Source: Branchiostoma floridae (taxonomy: Eukaryota > Chordata > Leptocardii > Amphioxiformes > Branchiostomatidae). Taken from it: DNA of 64,000 bases. The number at the start of each line of letters is the position of its first letter. The first letter of the stretch is position 1. The translations under genes and the position numbers were made by a program. Of this stretch, positions 23,923 to 35,130 are shown one piece after another. The stretch lies in contig NC_049983.1 of NCBI RefSeq assembly GCF_000003815.2, positions 24,268,068 to 24,332,067 on the forward strand, written 5' to 3'. The notes beneath the pieces are model-generated. The model ran no database searches and was not told the DNA's origin. It saw only the letters and a list, made by a program, of their open reading frames with translations.

Positions 23923-24432
23923 TACTCTCCAAGCAGAGGTTGAGTCGCTCCCGGTGTAATTTTTCCAACTACTTCTACATTTTGTATATCTATGCAGGGT
24001 TCTCCCCAGAATCTTTTAGTATAGTGGAGGGGCTGGCAAAAATAATCCAAACCAACGCGCTGCGCTTTCATGAAAATTTGTTCATTTTGCAAAATTTGCA
24101 TGACAGATGGTGTCAAATACTACAAGTACAATATAGTGTTGTGACTCCTTTGTTGTGAAGTGTCAAAACCACTATTGTTTTGATCATCGCCCATTCACAA
24201 GTTTTTGCAGACAATGCCAACTGGAAAAGTGATACCACAAAAATCTGTGAATTTTCATTAATATTACCAAAACTAATCAGGAAAATAGGGAAGAAACACA
24301 CTAGATTTCAAAAGTAGTATAGTGGAGCTGGGCTGGAGTATAGTGGAGGGCCTCCCTTATTCCATCATTTGGGGAGGACTCTGCTATGCAAGGACGTCAT
24401 ATCTATGCGACTCAACCTCTGCTTGGAGAGTA
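23923..24432. mobile_element. Foldback element of the CTCCAAGCAG family, with nested MITE
   Basis: It starts TACTCTCCAAGCAGAGGTTG and ends with its inverse. The flanking 9-bp duplication is GGTGTGAAC at 23914-23922 and 24433-24441. The ZNF6 intron shows an unoccupied counterpart near 46262 (GGTGCGAACTGCTCTCGCC). It encloses the MITE at 23995-24383. Confidence 0.88.
23995..24383. mobile_element. hAT-like MITE (copy B), nested
   Basis: Same family as 18922-19307, starting CAGGGTTCTCCCCAG and ending GGGGAGGACTCTG, inserted inside the foldback element. Flanks share CTATG. Confidence 0.7.
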
Positions 24433-24727
24433 GGTGTGAACTGCTCTCGCCAGGGCACAATCTGGCGTCCTCTTCTAGAGGCAGTGGCTGGAAATTTGTT
24501 TGGGGGAGGATGGAAGTAAAAGACGGGGCACTATATCTCCCATTCTTTGTGTGGTTTGTCAGTGGTATCAGTGTTGTGAATTTTTTCACTGAAAATGAAA
24601 AATTCTCGGTGCATGTTGACATGTTGGCGGTTGCTGTGTCAATACTTTACTACACATATTTTTTTCCAGATCTAGAATTTGTTTGAATTGTCTCGTTTTT
24701 ACAGACGTTGATCCAGACATTTGTGAC

Positions 24728-25552
24728 ATGGCGACAACAGAGAGCGAACAAGGTGTGAATGACGTCAGGAGAGGAGCAGCAGGGTGTTCTGCTAACAGTG
24801 TTCTCACCTGGCAAGGAGAAAGATGTGAGGAGTTCGGGGAAGAGTCCAGCGGGCGAGGCAAAGGTGTGAGGGTGTACAGGTGTGAGGAGTGCAGCAGGCA
24901 GTTCAGTCGGCCCAGTAGTCTGAAGAGACACATGCAGACTCATCTAGGGGTAAAACCCTACAGGTGCGAGGAATGCGGCAAGCAGTTCAGTCAGTTGGAT
25001 GATCTGAAGAAGCACAAACGGACGCATACAGGAGAGAAACCCTACAGGTGTGAGGAGTGCTGCAAGCAGTTCAGTCAGTTGTGTGATCTGAAGAGACACA
25101 AACGGACTCACACAGGAGAGAAACCCTACAGATGTGAGGAGTGCAGCATGCAGTTCAGTCAGTTGGGTCATCTGAAGTCTCACATGCGGACTCACACAGG
25201 GGAAAAACCCTACAAGTGTGAGGAGTGCAGCAGGCAGTTCAGTCAGTTGAGTGATCTGAAGAAGCACAAACGGACTCATACAGGAGAAAAACCATACACG
25301 TGTGAGGAGTGCAGCAGGCAGTTCAGTGAGCTGGCTAGTCTGAAGAGACACATGCGGACTCACACAGGAGAGAAACCCTACAGATGTGAGGATTGCAGCA
25401 GGCAGTTCAGTGATCTGCGTAATCTGAAAAGACACATGCGTACTCACACAGGTGAGAAACCTTACGGGTGTGAGGAGTGCAGCAGGCCGTTCAGTCAGTT
25501 GGGTCATTTGAAGACTCACATGAACACCCACATGAGAAAAATCCAACAGTAG
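24728..25552 (+). CDS. ZNF2: C2H2 zinc-finger protein, 8 fingers
   Basis: 274 residues in one coding exon after a TTTTTACAG acceptor; stop TAG at 25550-25552. The N-terminal module is the shared one ([17 protein letters not shown]). There are eight C2H2 fingers with cores SRPSSL, SQLDDL, SQLCDL, SQLGHL, SQLSDL, SELASL, SDLRNL and SQLGHL. The linker after finger 1 is altered (THLGVKPY). Helices rich in SQL-x-D-L suggest local finger duplication. Expected nuclear DNA-binding protein; target unknown. Confidence 0.93.
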   Translation: MATTESEQGVNDVRRGAAGCSANSVLTWQGERCEEFGEESSGRGKGVRVYRCEECSRQFSRPSSLKRHMQTHLGVKPYRCEECGKQFSQLDDLKKHKRTHTGEKPYRCEECCKQFSQLCDLKRHKRTHTGEKPYRCEECSMQFSQLGHLKSHMRTHTGEKPYKCEECSRQFSQLSDLKKHKRTHTGEKPYTCEECSRQFSELASLKRHMRTHTGEKPYRCEDCSRQFSDLRNLKRHMRTHTGEKPYGCEECSRPFSQLGHLKTHMNTHMRKIQQ

Positions 25553-25597
25553 TAACGCCTTTGGCATACTGTTTAGGACGACAAGTTTTGTTGTTTA

Positions 25598-26487
25598 GGC
25601 CATGTTGATTTGATTATATGGATGACATCCGCGCTCGCACCAATTTTCGGCCGTTTCCAAAAAAAAAAAAAGTTTTCGACCACACATTAAATTGTGCAAA
25701 GCAGCTGTGAAATGAGCACAAATATTCTGTAGATTGAAAAAAAAGTATCAGAAAACTAATCATAGTCTAATGCCATAGAATGCCAAAATAAATCTAAAGT
25801 CAAAGAATAAAATGTGAAAGGACAGAAAGAAAAAAAATCTACTGTTGGTAGGGGGAGGTACCAGTACAGAAAATTCAGGTCCCGTTCTGGTCAAGAGGAT
25901 CATTTTCAGGTCCGGATCTGAACCTGGACCTGATTGTCTGTGGAAACTTGAGAACTGGCAATACTCAAAACAATGGTAATTGGTCAGTTTTGCTACAAAG
26001 GAATCTGTTTGGTGGATTATTGGACTCCCAATGGCATTTAAAAATCCCATCTCCAAGTAATAAAGGCTAACTGTCTATGTACCTTTGACTGTAGAAACTT
26101 GGTACAATTGACTATAAACTCTAATTGACTTCCTCTTGTTGTCTTCTTGGCCCCCGGTAAGACCCCAAATGCCTGCCGACATAGTGTGTCCATTTTGTAA
26201 TTGGCGAAACTTGTTCCTCTGATTTTTTCCAGGTCTGTTTTTTTTTCGGATTGGTCCAAGAAGAAAAAAAAAAATGTCTTGCACCCGTATAATGTACTGG
26301 TCCCTACACCTTACTGTTGGTATACCATACTATGTGTGTTTAGTCCTATGTTAAACCTTCCTGGCCACTTTGATCTCATACTGGAGGCAACTTTTTTTTT
26401 TGGCCAAACTTTTTTTTTTATTCGCTCGCTCGCATCAGTTATGGAGTTCCCAGAGGATGTCATCCATATAATCAAATCAACATGGCC
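25598..26487. mobile_element. Harbinger-like MITE
   Basis: Terminal inverted repeats exceed 30 bp, starting GGCCATGTTGATTTGATT and ending with the inverse. The 3-bp duplication TTA lies at 25595-25597 and 26488-26490, which fits the TWA target of PIF/Harbinger. It is 890 bp with no transposase frame, inserted in the ZNF2 3' region where other paralogs are continuous. Confidence 0.87.
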
Positions 26488-26490
26488 TTA

Positions 26491-27617
26491 TTGCTTTTGA
26501 TGCACAATGTGAGAACTGTATTGATGTTAGGGGAGCAAGCAGGATGATTTGTGCACAAGAGTTTTACCAGTGTAGATAGTGAACCAGAAGACCATCTAGT
26601 GATGACATGTTGACGGAGTTGTGTTCTTTTACATTAATGTTAGTTCACCTTTATCCGTTGTATTTAACACCAGGGTATTGCGGGATGTCAAGTCAACGCA
26701 CAGTGGTCTCAAATTTATGATGAAAAAAATGCAATCCGAAGCCTCCCCACCGTCCATCAATGTGGCATCCCTAAACAGTCTGTTTTTAGGTACAACGGAT
26801 ATAGGTTACCCCACGAATAAAGTTGAACTAGCGTCATTTTGTTTGAGATGACATCGCCTAAGTTGTTTGTGACATCTTAACTATATCTTTAATCATTGTA
26901 GATTGAATGCTTTAGTTGAAGCCAAACATGTGTACGTAGCCTGATCTGTATCCTTATTCTTCAACAGAAAGAGGAGAGAGTTGATTTAGGACAGTCTTAG
27001 TATGTTGATTTCTCATATTGTAGCTCCATATATAGTTTTGTTGGTTAACAAAGTAGTTCTGTCATGTCTGTTGGAAGTAATAACAATTTATTTTTCCTTG
27101 CACACATCTTTTGTATTTCAATTATATTGTTTGCGTTAACTGTTACTAAGTTGTTGTATTGACAATTTTCTATCAGTTTACAATTCCAGTATTAAATCTA
27201 CAAAAATTGAAAAAAGACAGGACGGATACGCCACAAGGATGAGAGATAACGAGACTATGTTGATTTGAAGAGAAAGAAATGTTTTCAGCTTGTTGATTCG
27301 TTAACTGTTACAGGTCATTTCGATATAAGGGGTGAAATAGTCTTATTATAGGTTAAAGATTTAATAGTTTTATGGGATAATTTGTTTAATCACGAGGTAG
27401 TTCTAGTTATCGTTGGTTAAATGTTATGTAGCCCTATATGTTATTTTGTAAAGTTTTCTAGAGGGTTCACTGAGATATTTATAACTTATCTTTTACTAAG
27501 GAGTTCTCGTAAAGACAGCAGTTGATAACACTTTTTTCAGGGTCTGATATATTGTACAGTACATTGTTTTTGTATTTGTTTTGTTACTTTTCTATTACAT
27601 TGTTAACTTTGTTGTTG
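26491..27617 (+). other. ZNF2 3' region
   Basis: Colinear with the downstream regions of ZNF1, ZNF4, ZNF5 and ZNF6, including the GTTCACAAGGTAG-type repeats. No coding exon. Confidence 0.55.
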
Positions 27618-27625
27618 TGTTGTTC

Positions 27626-28473
27626 TAGGGCTGTGTACCTAAACAAATTTTCAGGTACAGGTACACGGGTTTAGGTACAGGTCCGGACCTGCACCTGTAC
27701 CTAAAAAAGTTTAACCAAGTTGTTGGCATCCGTCTGTCTCGGAAGACAATGGTAGGCGGACGGGTTTAAGGCGACCCGTCTGCCTGGCCTGCACTTGGGT
27801 TTTTAAGGTGAAGGAGGGGTGTGCACGTCCTTCTCCACCCTCTCGTCCACTGGCGCACTAGTCCTACAGGGGCAACTGTATGCAACGTGTAAGACGGCCC
27901 CAGCAGATGCAGGTTTGTTGTTTGGAGTTTCCGTCTCCTAGGAGGACTTCCGACCAAGGATGCAAGGGGTTCCTCCTACCCCTGACTCATGTGTCATGGC
28001 GGGTGCGTCATGCCCGAACATGCCCCTATGGCCTGTCACCACCACAAAGGCCTGTCACTGCCACTAGCCGCAGCTATGTACTCATTTACACCTGAGTTAG
28101 CTGAGGAAAGTCGTGTAAAGTGCCTTTCCCAAGGGCACAAGATCGGTGACACGGCAAGCGGATTTGAACCCCGGACCTCTCGGGCCTGAGACCAACGCGC
28201 TCCCGATCGTGCCACGCGGTCCCAAGTATATGTAAGTTAAACATGTAGCTGTCTTTTTTAGTGATAAAGTTTTCTTAAGTTTTAACTGCAAGATTATCAC
28301 CATTGTCATTGTTGATTTGGGATTTACTTCTCCGGTAGTCTTTGATAGTAGTGTTTAATAGTGATTTAGTTTGTTTAGGTACAGGTACAGGTACACAGAT
28401 GTTTAGGTCCGGACCTGTACCTAAACATTTTTTAGGTACGGTACAGGTACGGGTATTTAGGTACACAGCCCTA
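27626..28473. mobile_element. hAT-like nonautonomous element
   Basis: It starts TAGGGCTGTGTACCTAAA and ends with the inverse. The 8-bp duplication TGTTGTTC lies at 27618-27625 and 28474-28481. Subterminal regions carry repeated GGTACAGG and palindromic GGTCCGGACC. It is 848 bp, largely made up of a nested SINE-like insert, with no transposase. Confidence 0.92.
27720..28223 (-). mobile_element. tRNA-derived SINE nested in the hAT-like element
   Basis: Read on the minus strand, the head (28223 downward) has an A-box-like TGGCACGATCGGG (28202-28214) and a B-box-like GGTTCAAATCC (28160-28170), spaced like a tRNA gene. A longer body follows with GGGAAAGGCACTTTACACGA, a phrase seen in several marine-animal SINEs. 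No cloverleaf tRNA gene is intact. The boundary at 27720 is approximate. Confidence 0.75.
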
Positions 28474-28619
28474 TGTTGTTCTATTAGCTGTAATTCTACA
28501 AGTCCTCTATGTGGTTGACACGACGTCACCAATGAGCCACAAAGTTCTAAGAAAAGTGGGACTATCTGTGCAAACGTAGAATTATCTAATTTTCGATTCT
28601 GTCCAGCAGAACATTCTTC

Positions 28620-28625
28620 AATAAA
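28620..28625 (+). terminator. Polyadenylation signal of ZNF2 (conserved position)
   Basis: AATAAA in the conserved TTCTTCAATAAAGCTA context, also present after ZNF4 and, with changes, after ZNF5 and ZNF6. With the two insertions removed it lies about 1.3 kb after the stop. Confidence 0.6.
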
Positions 28626-29174
28626 GCTACGTGGAAGAAAGTTTTAGATTAAGTGTTTTCTTGCAGGTACGTGTTCACTGCAAGGTCCACAGTCGCTTGA
28701 ATGGTTGTGAAATTTTCCCTGATTTAATGGCTAGACAATGTGGGTATAACGGAAATGAAACGTTGTATTGAGGCGTTAGATGTATAAATGGCAGAAAATG
28801 AGAACAGAACAGCTGGAAGATTAACTCGATGGGACTTGGTCACACCCCTCTACAACATCCTTATTGAACCGTCCCTAGTATGAGCATAGAAAGAATAGGT
28901 GTCAGCTTCAAAAGTGGCTTAAAAGCTTTCGTCAGAAGGCCAGAAGAGTTTATGATTTAGTAGCGTCTGTATGTGTTAAATGATCTGCTGACATTGCTTG
29001 TATGTTTGGATGTTATCAAAAGTTAATATTTGAGGTGGTGAGAGAAGGAGAGATGTACTGAAGTATAGTTGATCTACAGAGGATTTACGTCATCATGTAA
29101 TAATGATGAAGATAATTAATAAGAAGGCTATAAGTTCAACAAGAAAGGAAAGATTGGTGAAAGAGAATATCAAA
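28626..29174 (+). other. Upstream block of ZNF3
   Basis: Shared with other cluster members (CACACCCCTCTACAACATCC, GAACCGTCCCTAGTA). No coding exon. Confidence 0.6.
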
Positions 29175-29188
29175 TAATCCAGTGATTT

Positions 29189-29916
29189 GAATGTAAGTTC
29201 ATCTGTGACGGTAGTTAACATAATGATACAAATTTAAGACTTTATCTCCGTACACAAAATAAAGCGCTTACCAACAAGCTTTCGATCAGCTCTCGTTGTG
29301 TCAACAGAGGTTTTGTCATACTCCCGTACGTACAAGACCTCTCAGAGGCCCTCAGGAGAGTTTTTGACACGCGCGGAGTCAAAACGTGCTTTAACCCACA
29401 AAGACCCTGAGACAGTATTTGGTTGCACCTAAGGATAAAACTACAAAGGCTGACAAGTGTGGTGTCATTTACCACATTCCTTGCCAAGGCCAAAACATCC
29501 GTGGCCCTTGTCAGGAATCCTACGTAGGTGAAACTAGCCGCGCTCTCAGAACCAGGTTTCTAGAGCATAGACGGCCCAGCTCAGTCAAAACATCGGAGGT
29601 GTCGCAACACATCCATCTCCGGGACGCTCTGGATTTCGACAAGGTGAAGATACTTGCAATTGATTCCGAACAGGATTACTTTCTCAGGGGAGTGAAAGAG
29701 GCTATTTACATCAGAGCCCATCAACCTTCCCTCAACCGAGACGGGGGCCGATACCGACTGTTAAGCACCTTTGACCCTTTACTGACGCCACACTTCCGTT
29801 CTGACTTAGGTTTTTGGTCATTACAACTTGAGAAGGATCAGAGGACTATCTGGATCATTTTGTTGGTAAGCGCTTTATTTTGTGCACGGATATAAAGTCT
29901 CAAAATTGTATCATTA
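29189..29916 (+). mobile_element. Penelope-like element, 5'-truncated, with inverted terminal copies
   Basis: A terminal segment of about 55 bp (29220-29275) recurs inverted at 29862-29918 (CAAAATAAAGCGCTTACCAA), as in Penelope elements with inverted pLTRs. A 14-bp duplication, TAATCCAGTGATTT / TAATCCAGTAATTT, lies at 29175-29188 and 29917-29930. The coding remnant is described separately. Confidence 0.88.
29419..29895 (+). pseudogene. GIY-YIG endonuclease end of a Penelope-like polyprotein
   Basis: The frame shows GVIYHIPC, then YVGETSRALRTRFLEH, then YIRAHQPSLNRDGGRYRL. This is the GIY-YIG nuclease that follows RT in Penelope-like elements. The RT itself is absent, so the copy is 5'-truncated and inactive. 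The apparent start is not a true gene start. Confidence 0.88.
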
Positions 29917-30072
29917 TAATCCAGTAATTTTTTTGCATATCTTATCCCCTCCTTTTCGTCAATGTTTGGCATTTGACTTTTAGTGCGCCGGTAGCAAATT
30001 TAGTTGGAGACAGAAGTCATCACATATCAATCTAGTAGAACAAACAACACGTACTGCCGTCAACGATCAGTT

Positions 30073-30299
30073 AAACGGAGGCTCGTGTACATTTGTTGGG
30101 CAATCAGGTAAAGTTTGACCTCCACCTAGCATATACTTCCGGGTCAGCGCATTGTGACTTCCTGTCTGCAGGAATACAGTTTGTTTACTGCAGTGTCGAG
30201 TCTTCCTGTGCTCTTGAGCCATTTATCGTCTCTAGAAAAGGAGTTCCGCAGTCATTGTGCAGTGATTCAACGGGCGACTGTGTATCGGCCAAGTTCAAG
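30073..30299 (+). promoter_or_regulatory. ZNF3 promoter-proximal block and 5' noncoding exon
   Basis: Homologous to the other five. ACTTCCGG lies at 30135-30142 and ACTTCCTG at 30157-30164. Splice donor TTCAAG|GTAAG follows 30299. Confidence 0.7.
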
Positions 30300-30978
30300 G
30301 TAAGGGAAGTTGGTATGTATCGGTTTTCGTGTTGTTTTTTAGTTCTCAAAACAAGGTTGATGCTGGTGCGTCTAATCAAGGAGGCCTTGGTCTACATAAT
30401 ACAATGGTCTACATTTGAAGTTAACAGTTTGAACCAAATTTTAGCCCAATTTATTTTAGTGTAGCGGCGTATCGTAGTTTGGATAAGAAAACTGTATCAG
30501 TTTATCGGTGCTGAATCGTACTGTTGTCTTTCTAAAGCTCTCTTTATAAATAAATAAAATTATGAAGGTTAGAAGCTGACGACGGGGGAGTATAAAACGT
30601 AAACAGATCGCGAGGGTCGGCTGGGGTCTATCATTTGAGTGTTCTGTGCCAAAGTTGAACATTTCAGCGCAAAGCACTGTTGAATACCAATGTACCGTTT
30701 GCGAAGTTCACTGATAATCAGTGATATGAAGGGAGTCTGGTACCGACATGGACCTAGTTAATCTGTTTTCGCTGCCCATATGCATACTGTAAACCCCTGC
30801 GTGCGCCACGGCACCAGAACTTCCCGACTTGTTTCCCACATCTGGATTCCATCCCGCCGTGCGGCCAGACAGCGGCGTGGGAGGGCCCAGGGACGGTTCA
30901 CTAACTGTTGCAGGGGTGCTCTCGAAGCACATGAGAAACCGCACACATTATTTTAATGACAGCTACACATTACTTTAA

Positions 30979-31474
30979 AGGGGCATTCCACTCCAGAAGG
31001 AAGTGTTATTTTCCAACAGATAATGTATCAATGAATACATGATCAGTCGACCTTCTGTAAAACAACATGACACTCACTAAACCCATGCAGACCCTACCCA
31101 TGTATTCCCTATACGTGTAGACACTTCATATGTCGTGAATATTTTCGGCATAAATGAGGGGCGCTTAGCACACCAAGAAGGTCAATTGTTCACAAGATAT
31201 CAAAGAACACATATCTAGACGTGTTTTTCTTAGCGCCCCTGAAATTAGCTTTGTATCCTAACTTAAGTCAGGCACATTGTATTCAGCCATAGGCTGAGAT
31301 TGATTTAATTCAATTAGAGGGTACTTGGGGAGTTTTGTAGAGGACTGAATGCTTTTTGATGCGCGTGGGGCTAATGGGTATCTCTTTCGTATAATGGTAC
31401 ATAGCATACATTTGTCACTTCTACAATTAATATCTATCGGAAAATAACAGTCCCATCTGGAGTGGAATGCCCCT
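30979..31474. mobile_element. MITE flanked by TTAA
   Basis: Inverted ends AGGGGCATTCCACTCCAG are flanked by TTAA at 30975-30978 and 31475-31478. TTAA duplications fit piggyBac-type targeting, but the end sequence does not settle the family. 496 bp, noncoding, in the ZNF3 intron. Confidence 0.82.
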
Positions 31475-31773
31475 TTAATGACTTAAAGTAGTGTCAGGAT
31501 TTTATTTATGATTTCCATTTTTAGCCCGATTTCCCGGCATACACGCGTTCTGGGAAGTCTGGAGGAGGCTAGAAGACTGACCACTATTTCCTTTGTATGG
31601 TTTTACGGCGGTTTCAAGTTGTGAATAGGTTTACTGAAAATGACCATTTCTCTACGTACCCGCCCTATACTGTGGTACATTTTGTACCAGCTTATTATTA
31701 CTTAGCATATTTCCCCCACGTTTTGATATTCGCTTGTCTTGTTTTTACAGACGTTTATCCAGATATCTGTGAC

Positions 31774-33111
31774 ATGGCGACAACAGACAGCGTACAATGT
31801 GTGGATGACGTCAGGAGAGGAACAGCAGGGGCTTCTGCCGACAGTGTTCTCACCTGGCAAGGAGAAAGATGTGCACGTGAGGAGTTCAGGGAAGAGTCCA
31901 GCGGGCGAGGCAAAGGTGTGAGGGTGTACAGGTGTGAGGAGTGCAGCAAGCAGTTTAGTCAGCTGGGTCATATGAAGACCCACATGCGTACTCACACAGG
32001 GGAGAAACCTTACATGTGTGAGGAATGTAGCAAGCAGTTCAGGGAGCTGGGTACTCTGAAAAAGCACCTGCGGACTCACACTGGGGAGAAGCCCTACAAG
32101 TGTGAGGAGTGTAGTAAGCAGTTTAGTCGACAAAGTACTCTGAAGAGACATTTGCGGACTCACACAGGAGAGAAACCCTACAAGTGTGAGGAGTGTAGTA
32201 GGCAGTTCAGTCGGCTGGGTCATCTAAAGACTCACATACGGACTCACACAGGGGAGAAACCCTATACGTGTGAGGAGTGTAGCCGGCAATTCAGTCAGCA
32301 GGGTGATCTAAAGACTCACATACGGACTCACACAGGTGAGAAACCTTACAGGTGTGAGGAGTGTAGTGTTCAGTTTAGTCAGCTTAGTCATCTGAAGAGA
32401 CACATGCGGACTCACACAGGGGAGAAACCCTACACGTGTGAGGAGTGTAGCAGGCAGTTTAGTCGGCCGAGTACTCTGAAGACACACATGCGAAGTCACA
32501 CAGGGGAGAAACCCTACACGTGTGAGGAGTGCAGCAGGCAGTTCAGTACACTGACTCATCTGAAGAGTCACATGCGGACTCACACAGGGGAGAAACCCTA
32601 CAACTGTGAGGAGTGCAGCAAGCAGTTCAGTACACTGACTCATCTGAAGAGTCACATGCGGACTCACACAGGAGAGAAGCCTTACAGTTGTGAAGAGTGT
32701 AGCAAGCAGTTCAGTGATCTAGGCAATCTGAAGTCTCACATGCGGACTCACACAGGGGAGAAACCGTACAACTGTGAGGAGTGCAGCAAGCAGTTCAGTA
32801 CACTGACTCATCTGAAGAGTCACATGCGGACTCACACAGGGGAGAAACCCTACAACTGTGAGGAGTGCAGCAGGCAGTTCAGTCACTTAATAGCTCTGAA
32901 GACTCACATACGGACTCACACAGGTGAGAAACCCTACAGGTGTGAGGAGTGCAGCAAGCAGTTCAGTCAGCTGGGGAATCTGAAGTCTCACATGCGGTCT
33001 CATACTGGGGAGAAACCCTACAACTGTGAGGAGTGCAGCAGGCAGTTCAATCAGCAGGGTGATCTAAAGACTCACATACGGACTCACACGGGAGAAACCT
33101 TACCCATGTGA
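31774..33111 (+). CDS. ZNF3: C2H2 zinc-finger protein, 14 fingers, last finger lost by frameshift
   Basis: 445 residues, with the ATG after a TTTTTACAG acceptor. It carries the shared N-terminal module ([17 protein letters not shown]) with two extra residues (RCAREEF), then fourteen fingers. Fingers 8, 9 and 11 have the same core (STLTHLKSH), a sign of recent internal duplication. After finger 14 the linker codon run is GGAGAAACC where other linkers read GGAGAGAAACC. The 2-bp loss shifts the frame and ends the protein at TGA 33109-33111. The original frame continues to 33193 and would have encoded a fifteenth finger plus a tail like the paralogs. The truncation removes one finger only, so the protein is probably still functional. 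Confidence 0.92.
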   Translation: MATTDSVQCVDDVRRGTAGASADSVLTWQGERCAREEFREESSGRGKGVRVYRCEECSKQFSQLGHMKTHMRTHTGEKPYMCEECSKQFRELGTLKKHLRTHTGEKPYKCEECSKQFSRQSTLKRHLRTHTGEKPYKCEECSRQFSRLGHLKTHIRTHTGEKPYTCEECSRQFSQQGDLKTHIRTHTGEKPYRCEECSVQFSQLSHLKRHMRTHTGEKPYTCEECSRQFSRPSTLKTHMRSHTGEKPYTCEECSRQFSTLTHLKSHMRTHTGEKPYNCEECSKQFSTLTHLKSHMRTHTGEKPYSCEECSKQFSDLGNLKSHMRTHTGEKPYNCEECSKQFSTLTHLKSHMRTHTGEKPYNCEECSRQFSHLIALKTHIRTHTGEKPYRCEECSKQFSQLGNLKSHMRSHTGEKPYNCEECSRQFNQQGDLKTHIRTHTGETLPM

Positions 33112-33193
33112 AGAATGTAGCAAGCAGTTTAGTCATTTGAGTAGTCTGAAGAGTCATAGGAAAACCCACAAGAGAGAAACCCACCAGGAGTGA
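33112..33193 (+). pseudogene. Frameshifted last finger and tail of ZNF3
   Basis: Out of frame with ZNF3, this stretch still reads [14 protein letters not shown], then H-x3-H and a short basic tail ending at TGA 33191-33193. It is untranslated if the 2-bp loss is real. Confidence 0.85.
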
Positions 33194-34530
33194 GGACGTT
33201 AGACTGTTATTTAGCAACTTTGTTTGCAAAATCATCTCGGGCACAACTGGAGTAGCTTGTTGTTTGTCACAAGTTATTTACAACCAGCTCATTTGACATA
33301 GCCTAAGTGTTATACTTGTTAGTTAACCGGGCTCCCATATCCCCATGTTGGGGAGGGGGTGGGGTGGGGTGGGAGCTGGTATCGGAACCCCGTTAACTAT
33401 CTAGGAATTACTAGGATTCGACTTTGACAGTATCTGACGCACATTATGAGAGCTATATTGATATAAGGGTGATACAACTAGTGCTAGCAGGGGTAAGTAG
33501 TTAATCAAAAGTTAATCAAAAGGCCTTCATGTGATTGTGAGTTTGTAAAGTTAATTTCTTTTTTTCCTTTTGCCCCTCCATTCAGCTGTAAGAGAAATCT
33601 TCATTGTATCCCTATTCATTGTAGAATGAATGACAGGGTTTAAAAAAGTGCACACAGCCTTATCTGTATCTTTTTTCTTCAACAGAAAGACGGGAGATAT
33701 AGCAAGAATGTTGATTATTTAAAAAGTTTTCTGCTTGTTGAAACATTACTATAGTTTTTATGGGTTATTTTGGTTGGTTTTCAAAGTAGTTCGGTTAGAA
33801 ATAGTAACTTACATGTTTCTGATGAGTTGACTAACAGATAGCAGGTTTTCTTGGTTTGTCTTCCATTACTTTTGATATCTTGTACAGCACCTGTTGTTTT
33901 GTTTTGCCTTTTTTCTATTGTATTGTTTGGGTTAACCATGCTTTGTCGTTGTTTCTATAATGATGCTGACACTTTCACTAATCTCCTAGTTTTGTAGAGT
34001 ATATTGTTGAGTTAACAATGTTATTCTTTGAGAATAACGACTATTTTACTAAGAAGTTCACTAAAACAGTAGTCCTTAACATCTTTTCTACTGTATTAAT
34101 CTGCCGTTAGTTTGTTTACATTGTACAGTACTTGTTTTGTTTTGTATTTGTATTAAATTTGCTTGGTTAATCGTCAATCACCAATTTCTGTTCTATCAGT
34201 ATTAGCTAAGACTAGCTCTACTAATTAATCCACTAAGCGGTTGAAACGACATGACCAATAAGCCCAAAGGTGTAAATTGTCAGGATTTGTATTTCCACCA
34301 GACTGCTTTGAAGTAGGAATTTCAGAAAGCTTATAATTATATTTCCCCTTCGCAAAACACATGCACATAAAAATAATGTTCCATATTATTATGGTCTTTA
34401 TATTATCATATAATCATAGTAAAGCTAGGAGTCTGTGTGTGTTTAAAAAATATAAAACTATAAATAAAAGATATCAACATACTTGTATCTTGCTTTCCTA
34501 AGGCTCCAAGTCAAAATTTAATGATGTCTG
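33194..34530 (+). other. ZNF3 3' region, diverged
   Basis: AT-rich and colinear in part with other ZNF 3' regions. The typical TTCAATAAAGC site is not evident; an AATAAA occurs near 34462. A G-rich stretch (GGGGAGGGGGTGGGGTGGGG) lies at about 33351-33372. Confidence 0.5.
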
Positions 34531-34661
34531 TAATCTGCAAGCAGATGTACCGGGGGTAAAACAGTATCCCAGGCGAGTTTGTCTGTCTGGTGGGTTGGAT
34601 ACTGTTAAGCCACTTGGATACTTTTTACAGCATTTTTTACAATATATCTACTTGGAGATTA
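34531..34661. mobile_element. Foldback element, CTCCAAGCAG family, diverged
   Basis: Arms TAATCTGCAAGCAGATGT and ATATCTACTTGGAGATTA. The inside resembles the copy at 49132-49237. Confidence 0.65.
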
Positions 34662-34924
34662 GGCCTGTGAATTACGTCACTTAGTTCACTTATATGCACC
34701 AGTGGTCGGTACAAGGACGTTATATAAGATATAAAGTCATTGGTCGGTGAGGGTTCATGGATAGGAACACATACCTCTTTACTTTTTAAATAAAAAATGA
34801 GGGTTACGTATTTTCCAAATGCTGTGTCTATATGGCTTGGATGGGATGAGGTATGTAAACACTGAGATGTAAATACATGTACAACATGTGCTGCCTTCAA
34901 TGGAGCTGGACTGCTCGATAAAGT

Positions 34925-35092
34925 TAGTCTCCAAGCAGTGCCTTAGAGATAGTATCAAAGCCGGCAAAGGAATATAGCCGGTGCCCGTTTGACTCCCTTT
35001 GGCCGGTTTGACTCCCTTTGGCCGGCTATACTTTATTCCTTTGGCAGCTTTGATAATATCTCTAAGGTACCGTAGGGTCTACTTGGATACTA
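34925..35092. mobile_element. Foldback element, CTCCAAGCAG family
   Basis: Arms TAGTCTCCAAGCAGTGCC and the inverse ending TACTTGGATACTA. The interior has a tandem TTTGACTCCCTTTGGCCGG. Related to 41714-41855. Confidence 0.75.
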
Positions 35093-35130
35093 CGAGAAAG
35101 TGTTATGGTATCTGATCACTCAGTAATCAT

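Noticed and set aside
24944-25567. Long minus-strand frame opposite ZNF2 (and similar ones opposite ZNF1, 3, 4, 5, 6)
   Set aside because: Antisense shadow of the 84-bp finger repeat; the leucine/valine-rich repeats are a frame artefact.
28150-28223. A tRNA gene on the minus strand
   Set aside because: A and B boxes are present, but it is fused to a long SINE body and lies within a transposon. I could not fit an acceptor stem or cloverleaf.
29240-29310. Hammerhead ribozyme in the first Penelope-like copy
   Set aside because: CTGAT and CGAAAGC lie close together without a stem II between them, so the core order fails here, unlike at 52308-52338.
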